Assembly: GCA_013368325.1 (NCBI GenBank)
Contig: JAACJK010000109.1
Coordinates: forward strand, 1,817,190 to 1,881,189
Direction of reading: 5' to 3'
DNA: 64,000 nt
Origin: Ephemerocybe angulata
Taxonomy: Eukaryota; Basidiomycota; Agaricomycetes; Agaricales; Psathyrellaceae
Below are positions 23,930 through 34,775 of this stretch, piece after piece. A program made the position numbers and the translations under genes. The notes under the pieces are model-generated. The model was not told where the DNA came from. It was given only the letters and a program-made list of their open reading frames with translations, and did no database searches. The stretch's first letter is position 1, and each line of letters starts with the position of its first letter.

Positions 23930-25138
23930 AACTGCGGTCAAGCATTCAAGGTTAGTCGACTAGATCGCGTTCGGGCGGTCATTGTATGCTTACTTTGTGG
24001 TCTAATTCTCAGGCACCAAGCTGAGCTGAAAACGGCACGCATCCAACCCGGCAGACGCGATCCACTCCAATTTGGCCTGGGGACACACGACGGTGTCGAA
24101 GGTCAAGATGCGAGGGAGACAGCCGCTCGACGCCCACAAATTTTACAAGAACTTATTCTCGACTGCAAGGTACGTCAGCATCTTGTTCATTTCACCATTT
24201 GAAGACCAACGTACCACTTTCAGACCAATCCACACGCGATTGGCGCGCTCGATGGATGGCGCAGGCGGAGGACGCGATATCACAAGGTCACAGCCTTCAA
24301 GGGTGCGTCAACATCAACACAAAACGACATCGAGCGACCAACTCACCTTGCAGCAGCCACTTCAACCAGCTCCTGAAGCCCACACCGAAGACGACAACCC
24401 ACGACACCGAAATACGAGACAGCGGCGGTGGTGTTGAGCACAGCCAACGGCCGACTCGGGTGCAAGAAACCATCGTCGGCCGGCCCACGATGACTACGAC
24501 GCTACGAAGATGGCAGTGCTGAAGGCTAGAGTCACGATCGTCAGTTGCCTGTGTCATTGCACGAGTAAAACCAGGCTTACCTTTACTCGCAGGTCGCAGC
24601 CACACGCGTCCGACACAAGAGCGACATTATCCAAGCCGAGCCCCCAAAGACCCTGTCGACACCATCAGCATGCGTCTCAGAGTCAACGACTCGGAACTTG
24701 CGTATTCACCTCCCGGCCGACGGCGCACCACCAAACGCCACCCAGGCACACGTCGACGACGATCGCCCATGCGCCAGCCCACGAGCTCAAGCTCGATCCC
24801 TTCGAAATGACGACGAGCATGTAGGAAATGGAGACGACGGAGGGAGGACGAAAGCGGCGGTGGACGACGGCAGTCTAGATGACGTCGAGGCTAGAATCCA
24901 AACGGTTAGTCGTCTGTCATCGCACGGAAATCCCAGACTGACCTCTGCTACAGAGACGACGGCCGCACGCAGCTATCATACGGCCAACGTTATTTCCAGT
25001 CCCCGGACATCGACGATGACGGCTCCCACCCCGCCTACAAGCTTGTCGCCGCTCCCCGACGTTCTCGACGATCTACAAATACCGTCAGCATACTTGCCTC
25101 GCCCGCAGACTCGCCCCACGACGACGACGACGGCCTAG
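23930..25138 (+). other. Intron-rich stretch, possible multi-exon gene of disordered protein
   Basis: A series of intron-like intervals is visible, each with a donor, a CTNAC-type branch and a C/TAG acceptor: about 23950-24013, 24170-24223, 24539-24591 and 24905-24953. The intervening pieces are Ser/Thr/Pro/Asp-rich and end in TAG at 25138. Several frames are open, so exons cannot be fixed by eye. The introns at 24539 and 24905 resemble each other, suggesting internal duplication. No domain recognised. Confidence 0.3.
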
Positions 25139-25499
25139 GCGCAAACAATAATAGTCTAGTCCATGTCTCCCGGCTACCGCAGCATGTGTGATTTCTTTGT
25201 ATAGTTGTATAGATAAATGAGCTGCCTATTTACACATAAGGGTTTACCCAGCACCGTGATTGTTGGTAGAACACCCAAACCTCACTGAGTGACGGTGGGG
25301 CCGCTGCAGTTCACGACGGGCGCTTAGTACGCGCGGCAATGGCCGAGCGGAGCTTATATTTGCCCATATGACTCGTCGTGCTCGTCCTCGATCACCTCCC
25401 AACATCACGAAGAGACACGCAGACCCGAAGCGACGCGGATGAGTTCGAATGAGAAGAAAGGTGGTGGTGGTGATGGTGGAGAGGAGCTATGAAAAGTAA

Positions 25500-25790
25500 C
25501 GGTCAGTCTTCAGCATCCTCGTAAAACGAACGAAACGAGCTCACCTTCGTTAACAGACCATCAATTCGTACCCCGCGCCCTACGCAAGACCGACGTCAGC
25601 AAGCCACTCGACATCGACTACGCCCGTACCTTGTGCACTCGCCTCCACCTGTAAATACAACGGTCAGTCAATAACACCCTCGATAGGCGAACGAAAACAC
25701 TCACTTTCATTGATAGACTCCCGTCTATGTGCCCACCCTACGCAAGAGCGACATCGGCAAGCCTCCCGACGATGGCGACCGCGACGCCAA
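25500..25790 (+). repeat. Two tandem exon-intron-like units
   Basis: The intron-like piece at about 25502-25557 resembles that at about 25664-25718 (shared GAACGAAA, CTCACYTTC and a closing AG). The following exon-like pieces share CCTACGCAAGASCGAC and GCAAGCC. Unit length is about 162 bp. Confidence 0.5.
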
Positions 25791-25839
25791 CGCATAATAG
25801 CACTCAACAACCTCGCCTCGCGCACAGCCCCCGACGGAT

Positions 25840-26150
25840 GCGATGGCTTGCGTACCGACCGAGGCAGCGGTTTGGACGAGATCCCGGATACAAGCAGTCA
25901 ATGCCGAGCGGGGAGAGGGAGGGGCGAAAGGGAATCCTCGCAGGCGCAATGCGCTCGAAGATATCGTTAACGAAGGAGTTGAGGATGACCATGGCCTTGT
26001 TCGATATACCGGTATCGACAAGCCAGACGGATGAGGCAGAGTACATACGTACTCTTGTAGAAGTAGGTCTCCTTCGGGACCAGCTTGCACGTCTTCTTGT
26101 CACCATCAACGGTGGCGAGCTTGGAGGCCTTCTTCGTTGAAGACGACGAC
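25840..26150 (-). pseudogene. Histone H2B pseudogene
   Basis: Minus-strand frames contain the H2B histone-fold core [19 protein letters not shown] followed by IFERIA (about 26020-25945). Upstream and in a different frame is a degenerate [14 protein letters not shown]...PKETYFYK segment, matching the H2B N-tail and start of helix 1. Between them the sequence that should encode the rest of helix 1 and loop 1 is out of frame. After IFERIA the fold dissolves, with only a weak relic of the REIQTA helix (IRDLVQTA near 25880). No intact start or continuous frame exists. This is a dead copy of a core nucleosome gene, not the functional H2B. Confidence 0.85.
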
Positions 26151-26312
26151 CGTACTAGCCTACACGCCGAATAAAGCCTCATCAATCAGCTATGCCGACG
26201 ACGACGAGCATCGTGCTCACCTTTGCGGAGGGTCTGGCCAACGACGACGAGCGAGGAACGGCGACGACGGGAAGTGACGATGGTGCTGGAAAGGGAGGGA
26301 AGCAAAGAGTGC

Positions 26313-26325
26313 GGTTATATAAAGG
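26313..26325. promoter_or_regulatory. TATA element near the H2B pseudogene
   Basis: GGTTATATAAAGG is a good TATA box on the plus strand and still contains TATATAA on the minus strand. It lies 160-170 bp upstream of the H2B relic and could be its inherited promoter or serve plus-strand transcription. Confidence 0.4.
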
Positions 26326-26329
26326 AGGG

Positions 26330-27944
26330 CAGTCGAGCAAGGCACGTCGCTCAAAGACCTGCGGGTGATGTCGTGATCAGCGAGCAGGCAGTGTGCGGCG
26401 GTGAGGGAGAACTTCCGGTGGGAGCTCCTTGTGAGCACGACGACGACGATGATGATGACAATGGGGAGATGAGTGGAGTGGGGTGCGGTGGAGGTGGAGG
26501 CAGTAAGAAAAAGCGAAGATGAGCGGATGGGTGGTGTGCAATGCGTGGAGGACTTACCTGGGAGATGGGGCCAGCGAGCTCGCTGCGTGAGCGAAGAAGA
26601 CGACGACGACGAAGAAGCGGGGAAGGCGATGGGTGGGGTGGGGCGTAGGGAAGGGGGTTGGAGAAGAGAGCGGGAAAGGAAGGTGAGTGGAATGGGAAGC
26701 CTGGAGAAGGAAGGGGATGTTGGATAGAGTCTCGGTGCGTCCATCTTTTATACTTTCCTCCCTCTATCCGAACCCAGAACCTGGCGGATCGACCACATCT
26801 CTGCCTCTTTCCCTTCCCTTAAGAACATGTAATACACGTACGCCCCGAGTAGCTATGAATAGATTGTTTTTGCACTCATTGCGTGTTGTTCATTATCTCG
26901 TACCAGCTGAGCTCAATGGCCAATGCCTTCGCAACCACACTAAAACGCGAGGATCTGTCCGGGGGGTGTATTTCGAGCATTCCAAGTCATTCTGGAGTCT
27001 TACAGGTGCGAAGATGCGAAAAGGGGGCGCGGGAGGATGGGATATGGTGATATTGAGCTTCCTCGATGCTTGTGCTGTGATAGTCTGGAAGGCAATGGAT
27101 CGGTGGGGATGTAGACTCTTCAAAGGGTAGGCAAGGTGTAGAGTCAGTGGCATGGTATACTAGGTTATAATGTACACGATATGTATATGTAGAGGTGTCG
27201 ACTTATTCACGCGCAAGTCCCAACTCTAGAGTCTAGACCTTTCCAAAAACACGTAGCACCGGAGGGAAATCTGTCACCACCCCGTCCTCCGACTCACCAT
27301 TTCTCCTCCATCGTACCCAAGAAAGACGTGCCAAGACATACTTAGACTCAAGGGGGCCACTACCTGGGTCGCCTTCACATTTCGTGTTTCGGGGTCCTAC
27401 CCCTGTTTTGGAAATTTGATGAAACGCGGCAGGCATGCCGAGCATTAATTACCAGCGCTTCTTCAAATCACCAAACAATGCGGAACCTACGCGCCGCAAA
27501 CCTGTTCATTCACCCACCTTCCTGCTTGCTTTCTGCAATTCACTGCCCAACTCACGACACCTTCACCCAGGATCCATTCTCGCTACCGCTAGCTTCTGGC
27601 ACGCCGCACACTAGCGTGACAACGCAAAGCGTCCGTTCTGGGACCGTCGCAGGGAATGACAGTGCAGCCCTCGAAGCTTCGTCAATGAGGTGTGCAGTGG
27701 TCAGAAACCAAACTATTCCTAAATCACTCATGCAATGGTGAGGGGCCTCCAACCTCAGCGACGAATCGACGCCGTTAGCGACTTACGCCAGGGGGGGGCA
27801 AGCAAAGAAATGCGTAAGAAGCCGTAGGCATAGCGTCAGGCTACCAGTTAGTTATTACCCGGCGCTTGCGATGGCGCGTCTACTGACGCTTTTTGCCGGA
27901 AGCAGCAATGCCGTTGCGCCTATGCTTTCTTTAGTTGGTCGGGT
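26330..27944. other. No supported gene
   Basis: A GA/GGT-rich stretch up to about 26700 produces long low-complexity frames. The rest has only short frames without motifs. Confidence 0.45.
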
Positions 27945-30328
27945 CCGTCGTAGACCAGCACATCGGTGAAGTTCGAGCATGCGTTTCCCAACGTTCTGGG
28001 AAAGTGTACTGCAAGTCACAACTTCGTCAATCGTTTGCGAGGGGAGAGGGTGCGGGGCATAATTTGCGTCAGGGCGCACTGATAAATCAGGGAGGTCACC
28101 GAATCGCGCTGGAGTCGGTTTGGAGGCTCGCTGTGATGAAATCATCATCACTGAATGGTATTTCGTCTATTACCGTACATATGCGACCCCTGCAAAGTGC
28201 GCGGTGATTATACCCCTCCAGTCGTGATGCGCTATAGCCCTCAAAGTCGCGAGAACAACTTCCACCAAGAGTTCCGAGCGATTCGAGAAGAGAGGTCCTT
28301 CGGATTCGATATTTCGTCGAAAACTCTTCGGAACCAGGGTAACATAGGTCGTCCGACTTGCACGGAGTGCTCCATCACACCCAAAGTCACACAGTTAATT
28401 GCATGGCCAACACGCGCCTGTCAGATCCCCAAGCCTTCGACAGATCTCGAGTTGAGACGATACCAAGACACACAAGGTGAGCGGTACTTCACTGAGCGGC
28501 TTCAGGTGGACTGAATACGGATTCCAAGCACCAGAGCCTAGTCCCAACCCAAAAACAGAGAAGGAACCCAGCAGAAGCGAGAAGGTGCCGTCGAAAACCT
28601 ACAGACCTCCAGACTGAGTACTTGAGGTGAGTACTGAGTTCTATGGCTCAGATACGCGACATGCCCTCAGACCGGATGGAAAGGCGGGATAAGAGCCAGG
28701 AGGAATCGACCGCACGGAACACATCGACGAGAGGGTGTAACTGATCAAGAGCAGTTACAATCACCAACGACGTCCTCCGCCAGCCATTTCAACAGAATCT
28801 TTCGGAAGCATCTCGAAGACAGAGAGAACAACCAGTTTGTATCACCAGAAAGATCGAAGGCGCCAACAGGAAGTCCACCAGTGCCGCCAACTACATCCAG
28901 CCCCGATCAAGAAGAACCACGTGTACCACAGACAACGACCCAACGAGATGTCCGTTGGAAGTAAGCATTCTGAAGCGCGCAAAATCGAGCATGGCTGATA
29001 GGACCTTCACCAGACCAGCTATGGGTACCGCAATTGGCGAGGAGGGCCCCCATTCCACTCCCGCTGGAGAACACACCGTCACCAGTCGTCCCTTCGGCCC
29101 TGCCAGAGCTGCGAATCGGACACACAGGAGTACACCAGGTGAATTGGGACGTCCGTGAAGAGCCTCGATTCGTAGAAGGGGCAGGCCCGTGGGGCCAACC
29201 AGCGTGTACGCCAGTCGTTTCATCTCTCGCCATCTTTACCTCCGTTCTCGATGGTTGCATTGTCGTCACCCCGTCTGGACCCGACAATTTCGTCACGGCC
29301 AAGGACGTCATCTATGCCGTGCATCGTGCATTTCAGCTTGCCCTGTTCCTCGAGGCACTCGAGGCAACGCGCCCGCAAGAAAGCAGTGCCCTGTTTTGGG
29401 GAGGGCACGAGGGCCTCCACGTGATAGCCCGGCGCTCGAGGTGGAGGTGGGGCGGGCTGTACCAGGACAACCGCGGAGACTGGGTCTTGAACCTCGAGTT
29501 TGCAGGATAGAGAGGACGTGCGGGGCCGGCCAGGTTGAAGCCGCTTACGACCGCTTCCTCCGTCCCCAACCCGTCGATTTCATGCCCCCCGCCCCGATCG
29601 TTGAGCCCACTGCCCCGTCGTCCTTCCCGGTGTATTTGTATGACGTTGCCCTGTCTCCTTATCAGTACTGAAGTAATGCATAAAACCAGTTCGCCCGTAC
29701 CATCCTGACATTAAAGTGGCATTGAATACGAGACTGACGCAGATTGGCTCTGCTGAGCCAAGTCTAGGTGAGCCGCTCAGAATTCACGGGTATACCTGCC
29801 GTCCCTTACGCCAGGGAGTCTTCCTCCTGTGCTCCTAAAATGAGGTCAGTGTGGTCCTACTGGAGGCAATGACCCCCAATTCAAACCAGCGCGCACGTTT
29901 GTGAGCGCCTGAGCCATGTCGGTGCTGAGGTGCGCTTTACTCTTCGCACATCTCATGCACCTTCCGTGGCCTTTGAACCGAGAAAGAACAACCCTTCAGC
30001 GATGAAAGCTGGCGTGCGACAGCATATGACTCACAGGGAACTCGTTGGGGGCAAGCAAGGCGCAACAATGGGCTTACAGCCCACGAGAGGGAGATAGAAC
30101 AGAATGACACAGATTCAATAAGAGTAGGTTGAATTCATGCGTCAGATATCAAGCTTGAGCTCGTGGAGAGGGGAAATCGAGCAGCAATGAGGGGGCGATG
30201 GTTGGATGATGGTAGAGGATGGTAGCGCAGCCTTACTTCTTTTATAGTGTTTGATCCATGTGGGACTCATGGCACCCCCCAGGCCTGCTGATGTAACGGA
30301 TTTGGTCTCGCGGAATCAGTAGTATTGA
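27945..30328. repeat. Segmental duplication, copy 2
   Basis: Counterpart of 18393-20832. Its left boundary coincides with the right arm of the inverted repeat seen in copy 1. Confidence 0.8.
28948..29510 (+). CDS. DUF6699-type protein, copy 2
   Basis: Same model as the 19441 gene: exon 28948-28960, intron 28961-29001, exon 29002-29510, giving 173 residues. It differs from copy 1 by substitutions and a two-codon insertion (RWRWGG versus RWGG). The open frame ends at the same place relative to the duplication. The start and first intron fall inside the block identical to copy 1, so divergence in the coding body is only visible after 29064. Upstream, a one-base difference (28742, extra T) breaks one of the alternative upstream frames, which favours the short start used here. 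Confidence 0.5.
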
Positions 30329-32844
30329 TACACCTTGTTGTCCTCGTTCGTTCTACCCTGCACGCCGGGAGTGACCCCAGCCTGTATAATAGGTAATCAC
30401 CTCTACCATGAAAGCTCACGTTTCTTAGAGAACTGAAGCGCAAAATATGGTCCCTCAACCATTTTGGGCCCGCACCGAAGCGCTTGTTAGTACGCCCTCG
30501 CTTTTGCGCTGCCTGCCAATAGGTGAAACGAGGACAGTGTGCCCATCACATCAAAAACTGGTTCCCCCTTCATAATTCATTGGTGGGGCATAATTCTGAC
30601 ATCCGTCAATCGTCCCCCGAGGTCTGTCCCGTTGCTGAAAGATACTTAGCCTGTAAGGTAGAAACCAAGCAGAAGGGACGTGTGTGGAACTGTGGAACCG
30701 GTGCCAACTCAGAGTCTGTCAGACCATAGTCGTTGCATAGTCGTTGCAGAACTTTATGTAACTGGGACATCGTTTCGGAGGGAAATTTGCCGCTTCTGCT
30801 CCCTAGAGGTTGCAGATATGAGGCAGCTTGAATGTAGTTCAGCGTCCTTTCATGTGCTGATGCGTGATGGACTTAGAATTTGCTACGAAATATTAAGGTT
30901 CAGTATCCTAACTCGATCAAAAATTTCGTCATTTTTTCGAATTCCGTCTTTGTGTCCCCTGCCCCTTCCCTCGGATTATAGCGACTCCAAAATCGGGTGT
31001 TTGTGAGCATGAGTTGGTCTTAAATACGCTGAACTGGAGTGAATTGGAAGCATGTCAACTGACGAATAACTGGGGCCTCAAAACAGCCCCCGTCAAGTAA
31101 CTCCGCTCGGCCTCTCCCACAGAGGACCCCTTGCACCGCAAGGCCTGCGCGCGCTTCATCGGAGCGTCAGAACCGCGATGTGCGTCAACCAGGCCGGGAA
31201 AACTGGCAGGGTCTAGAGGGTCGACCTCACCCCCATGCCCTCGGAGGTTCCACAAATCCGGAGCTCGGGACGACCAGCGCTCCGCTCAGAAGCGCAGCAT
31301 TCTTCATCGGGGCATATTCAAGTCAGGAGTACAACGGTGCGTGGTGGTACCTTCTCATTTCCATGGACCCGTGCTGACCTGGATTTTGCATCCGGATATG
31401 ATAGAGGACTTCACTGCAAGAACGAGAGCCGGGAGTTCGGGCATTGCCTAAAGAATGGGAGGAGGGTAACGCGCTGCGCTCACGGCCTGCAGGTGGACCG
31501 ACCCTGCTCTTGACCGGTTTAGAAGCGAATTGGCTTTTTGAGTATTTTACGTATTTAAGACGTAAAACTTGTTAAAACGGTGGTACGGAAGAACTTATCT
31601 GCGACATCTAGACAGTTGACAGCGCCCGTGTCGGGCGCCTAATACCATTATAATTCAGAAGTATATTTGAGCGCACAGCCACCGCGCTCGAACGTCGAAC
31701 TTTCTTCAAGGATCAGTATTTGGGTAAAATTAGCGGGCGGTGATACGATAGCTAGATTTAGGACAGCTTGAACGCTATATCATATTTCGTCTAAAAATGT
31801 GTAAGTAAATGCATTTCCTACAGTCGCCCTATTTATGAGGACATCGTCGAAGAATGAAGGCTTTCCAAGGTGGTGGTTGCAGTGTAAATCCTGCACCCTT
31901 GCCTCAGCACATGGCGATACCAAGGGGCAAGGTTGCCGGGTGTTATGGCTTTGTGCCAGATCACTGGGCAAAGAGCGGTACAGTAATGAGGGGATATAAG
32001 TGGGCGGAGAAGAAATCCCTCTCAAAAGGCAGGTACCCTGTCAATACTTCCAGCGCCTATTAAGGGAACTTCAGAGGCGCCCGCCCACCGCCGCCCACGG
32101 ACATTGGTCATCCATGCCCGTTCGAACCCGTTTTGAGGCAGTGACCGTATGTTACCAGGGTTAGACGCCAGAGAGGGAAAGCACAACGGGGCAGCCGAAG
32201 GGCTGGGAAGGAGGTGAAGCAGCTCACCTTTGCCTTCACGCGCAGAAGGTCACCCAACATGTCGAGCTTTGCTGAGATGAGCATCGTCCCATAATGATAC
32301 CCCCTATTGTTAACAATCTTGTATGCAGGGCCTGATCATGAGACGTGGAAACGAAGGATATCAGCCAAACAGTACGTTATCGTCTGAACAGGAACTTAGA
32401 TGGGAGGAAGGCTGGCCGGCCACACTTTCTCCACAGAAGGCGGAACGAGTTCCGCCAATCCACTCAAAGATCACAGACGATGTAATTCGAGAGAAGAGAA
32501 CCTATCTTTTCTGCGCCCACACAAAGATCATTACGATCGTTTAGTCGGGCTCCATCTATTCCTAGAGACCGGACGGCGCGTAATATCGTTTGCGCCGTAA
32601 CGTGTCTATCAAACGAGCCTCGAGGGAGGTGGATACTGAAATTTGTATTCCCGTGGTCCTGATTACAGTCATTAAAGAGGAGGGACTAGGGTAAATTTCT
32701 AGGCTTCGTGAACAGAGAGATACACGAACTAACATCCAGAGTTATCACAGATACCATACAAGCGGACATAACGTCCTTTGCAAACATTGTGGTCTGTGCG
32801 CAAAGTCCAACACTAGAAAAGGACTCTGCTGCAATTTCTTACTC

Positions 32845-32975
32845 TCTCTTCGTTCCTTTCTCCCTTCCCCCCCTTCTGACCCGCCTTTCAGGAAACCGCG
32901 TTCCTCCTCCCCCCTCGCATGAGATAGGGGCACGCCTTCCACATGAGGCGGTGCTCATCAAGGTCATCAGGCAAG
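32845..32975. repeat. Dispersed repeat b, copy 2
   Basis: Counterpart of 23205-23365. Confidence 0.6.
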
Positions 32976-33344
32976 AACGCCGCGCTGAATGAACTTCAAT
33001 GAAATCATTCAAGGCTTGGCCATATAACCTTCACTGTGAGTCATGTCGTCTCGGTACCCCGAAATACGAGATCTTTACATACACCTCCCAGAAACTGAAT
33101 CTACGGTCGAAACATGGTGTCGTCTTGGAAAGTACTGTACATTGGACATTTCGCCGAATCGGAATCAGCCCCAAAAAGACTTGAACTTTGTCTATGCCTG
33201 AACGAAATGCCGGATGTGTTTATAAAAACTAATCGCTCAATGTGAAGTCACCGCATCACCACATCCGATTCTAGCGAAATAGGATGACGCTCTCGAAGCA
33301 TTCAGCACTCATACTTTGACTGAGATGGTGTGCACCTAATTGAA

Positions 33345-33545
33345 TGTGAAGAGCCTGTAAACCTTTAAGCTTTACTGGTTATTTAACACAGACCCCCATG
33401 GAGTGAGCGAACATATAAGCGACCTAAAACATATCTCCATGACTTGAAGTTTGTGTGGCAGCGTTTCCGATGCGGGCGCCTATTCAAATTAGGCGCTTGA
33501 TCCACATATATTTGGCTGCTTGGTAGCATCTGGGGGAGCAAGAAG
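33345..33545. repeat. Dispersed repeat a, copy 2
   Basis: Counterpart of 22636-22850. The order of a and b here is opposite to that at 22.6-23.4 kb. Confidence 0.6.
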
Positions 33546-33571
33546 TGGGAGGACACCGGACCGACTGGCAC

Positions 33572-33622
33572 GTAGGTTCGCGAACCTGAGGTTCGAGGTT
33601 CGAGGTCCGCGGTTCGAGGTCC
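33572..33622. repeat. GAGGTTC heptamer array with palindrome
   Basis: A perfect 14-base palindrome (AGGTTCGCGAACCT) is followed by about five degenerate heptamers of the GAGGTTC/GAGGTCC type. Confidence 0.7.
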
Positions 33623-33761
33623 ACGAAGTCAGTGATCATGATACTCCGCTTTAAGGTCGTCGTTGTGCTTTGCTCTTCGCTGCGATGATTTCTTGGTCTA
33701 CACAGTGTGTCACTTTTGCCCTATGTCAGAGTTCCATCCACAAAGCCCTGGCTCTCGGATT

Positions 33762-34191
33762 GGTATATATACCCCTCTGATACTCTGAGTATGTGCACCA
33801 AACTCTCAGCACGCACACTTTGCAACATACCGGACCGTTAGTAGTCGACTTCAATGGCTACGATTCTTCCTCTTTCCTCGTGTATCTACTATCGCCCTGC
33901 TCCATCGATGGGACCGAATGGAGTCTGGAATTGCTAGAGATAAGCCCATTCAGCGACGCCAAGTCGATAATCCTCCGAGTCGAGCTTGATGTACACTTGA
34001 GGAGAACTGGGTGGCGGGAGAGACTCCGAAAGACGTTGAGAAGCATTAAGTTCTCCATGAGGACCAAGATGGAATCTGGATGTTGTTGGATGAAAATACG
34101 GGGGCACCGTGAAGGCCTTTTATTCTGGTATAGGTTGCCATCTCGACAACATCTCGATGATAAGCATTGTTCAAGTTGTGGTACACAATGA
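33762..34191 (+). other. TATA box and open frame, possible gene remnant
   Basis: TATATATA at about 33765 is followed within 30 bp by an open frame of about 130 codons (33793-34191) that lacks an early in-frame ATG. The translation looks protein-like (EWSLELLEISPFSDAKS, VELDVHLRR) but no family is recognised. The retroelement LTR begins 42 bp further on, so a gene may have been cut by that insertion. Confidence 0.25.
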
Positions 34192-34232
34192 GAGCACAGC
34201 AGAGTTGCTACTGTGGCGAAGACGCCGGCTGA

Positions 34233-34741
34233 TGTCGGACGAGCGACGAGCAGAGAGCAGAGAGCAGAGGAGCAGAGGTCGGACGAGCGACGAGCAGCGA
34301 TGCAGATACAAGAGCTGTATAGTCAAAGGTAAATAGGATACAGGGAATAGGAGCGAAGCGACTATGTACCTGTATAGTCAAAGAGATCAAGTGGGGAATA
34401 ATGAACGAGTAGCTACGAGTATATATGTGTCCAGATGATCTCAAACGAAAATAGAACAATAGAATGATCCAAAGAACAATAGAGTCCATATGAGTCGATA
34501 TGACTAAAAGGCAGCGCGCGGGCAGTGCGCCTGAGAACAAAGGTGTGAACAAGGTGTGAACGTGCTGTGCACGAGAATAAGAAGCACGAACATGCTGTGC
34601 ATGAAGTGAGGGGAAGGCTCAGAAGAGCGAAGGCAGTGTGAAGGTGTGCAAGGGTGTGCAGGAATGCGCACGAATGAATAGTAAAGGAAGAAATGAAAGG
34701 AAAAGAAGAGAAAATAGGTAGGCTGACCGGTGTTCACGACA
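34233..34741 (-). repeat. Probable LTR of the truncated gypsy element
   Basis: Read on the minus strand, the LTR would start TGTCGTGAACACCGG right after a purine tract (AGGAGGGGGG, about 34745-34754) that follows the pol stop. It would end CGTCCGACA at 34233. The TGTCG/CGACA ends are inverted repeats typical of LTRs. Length is 509 bp. The partner LTR is missing, so the boundary and target-site duplication cannot be checked here. Confidence 0.55.
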
Positions 34742-34775
34742 TTACCCCCCTCCTAGAACTCATCGTCCTCGATGA

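Larger units (their letters stand above)
30329..33570. other. Repeat-rich DNA without a supported gene
   Basis: Contains the second copies of dispersed repeats b (about 32845-32975) and a (about 33345-33545). Remaining frames are short and show no motifs. Confidence 0.45.

Noticed and set aside
26217..26744. 175-codon minus-strand Ser/Pro-rich open frame
   Set aside because: Produced by a GA/GGT-rich low-complexity stretch; no recognisable protein features.
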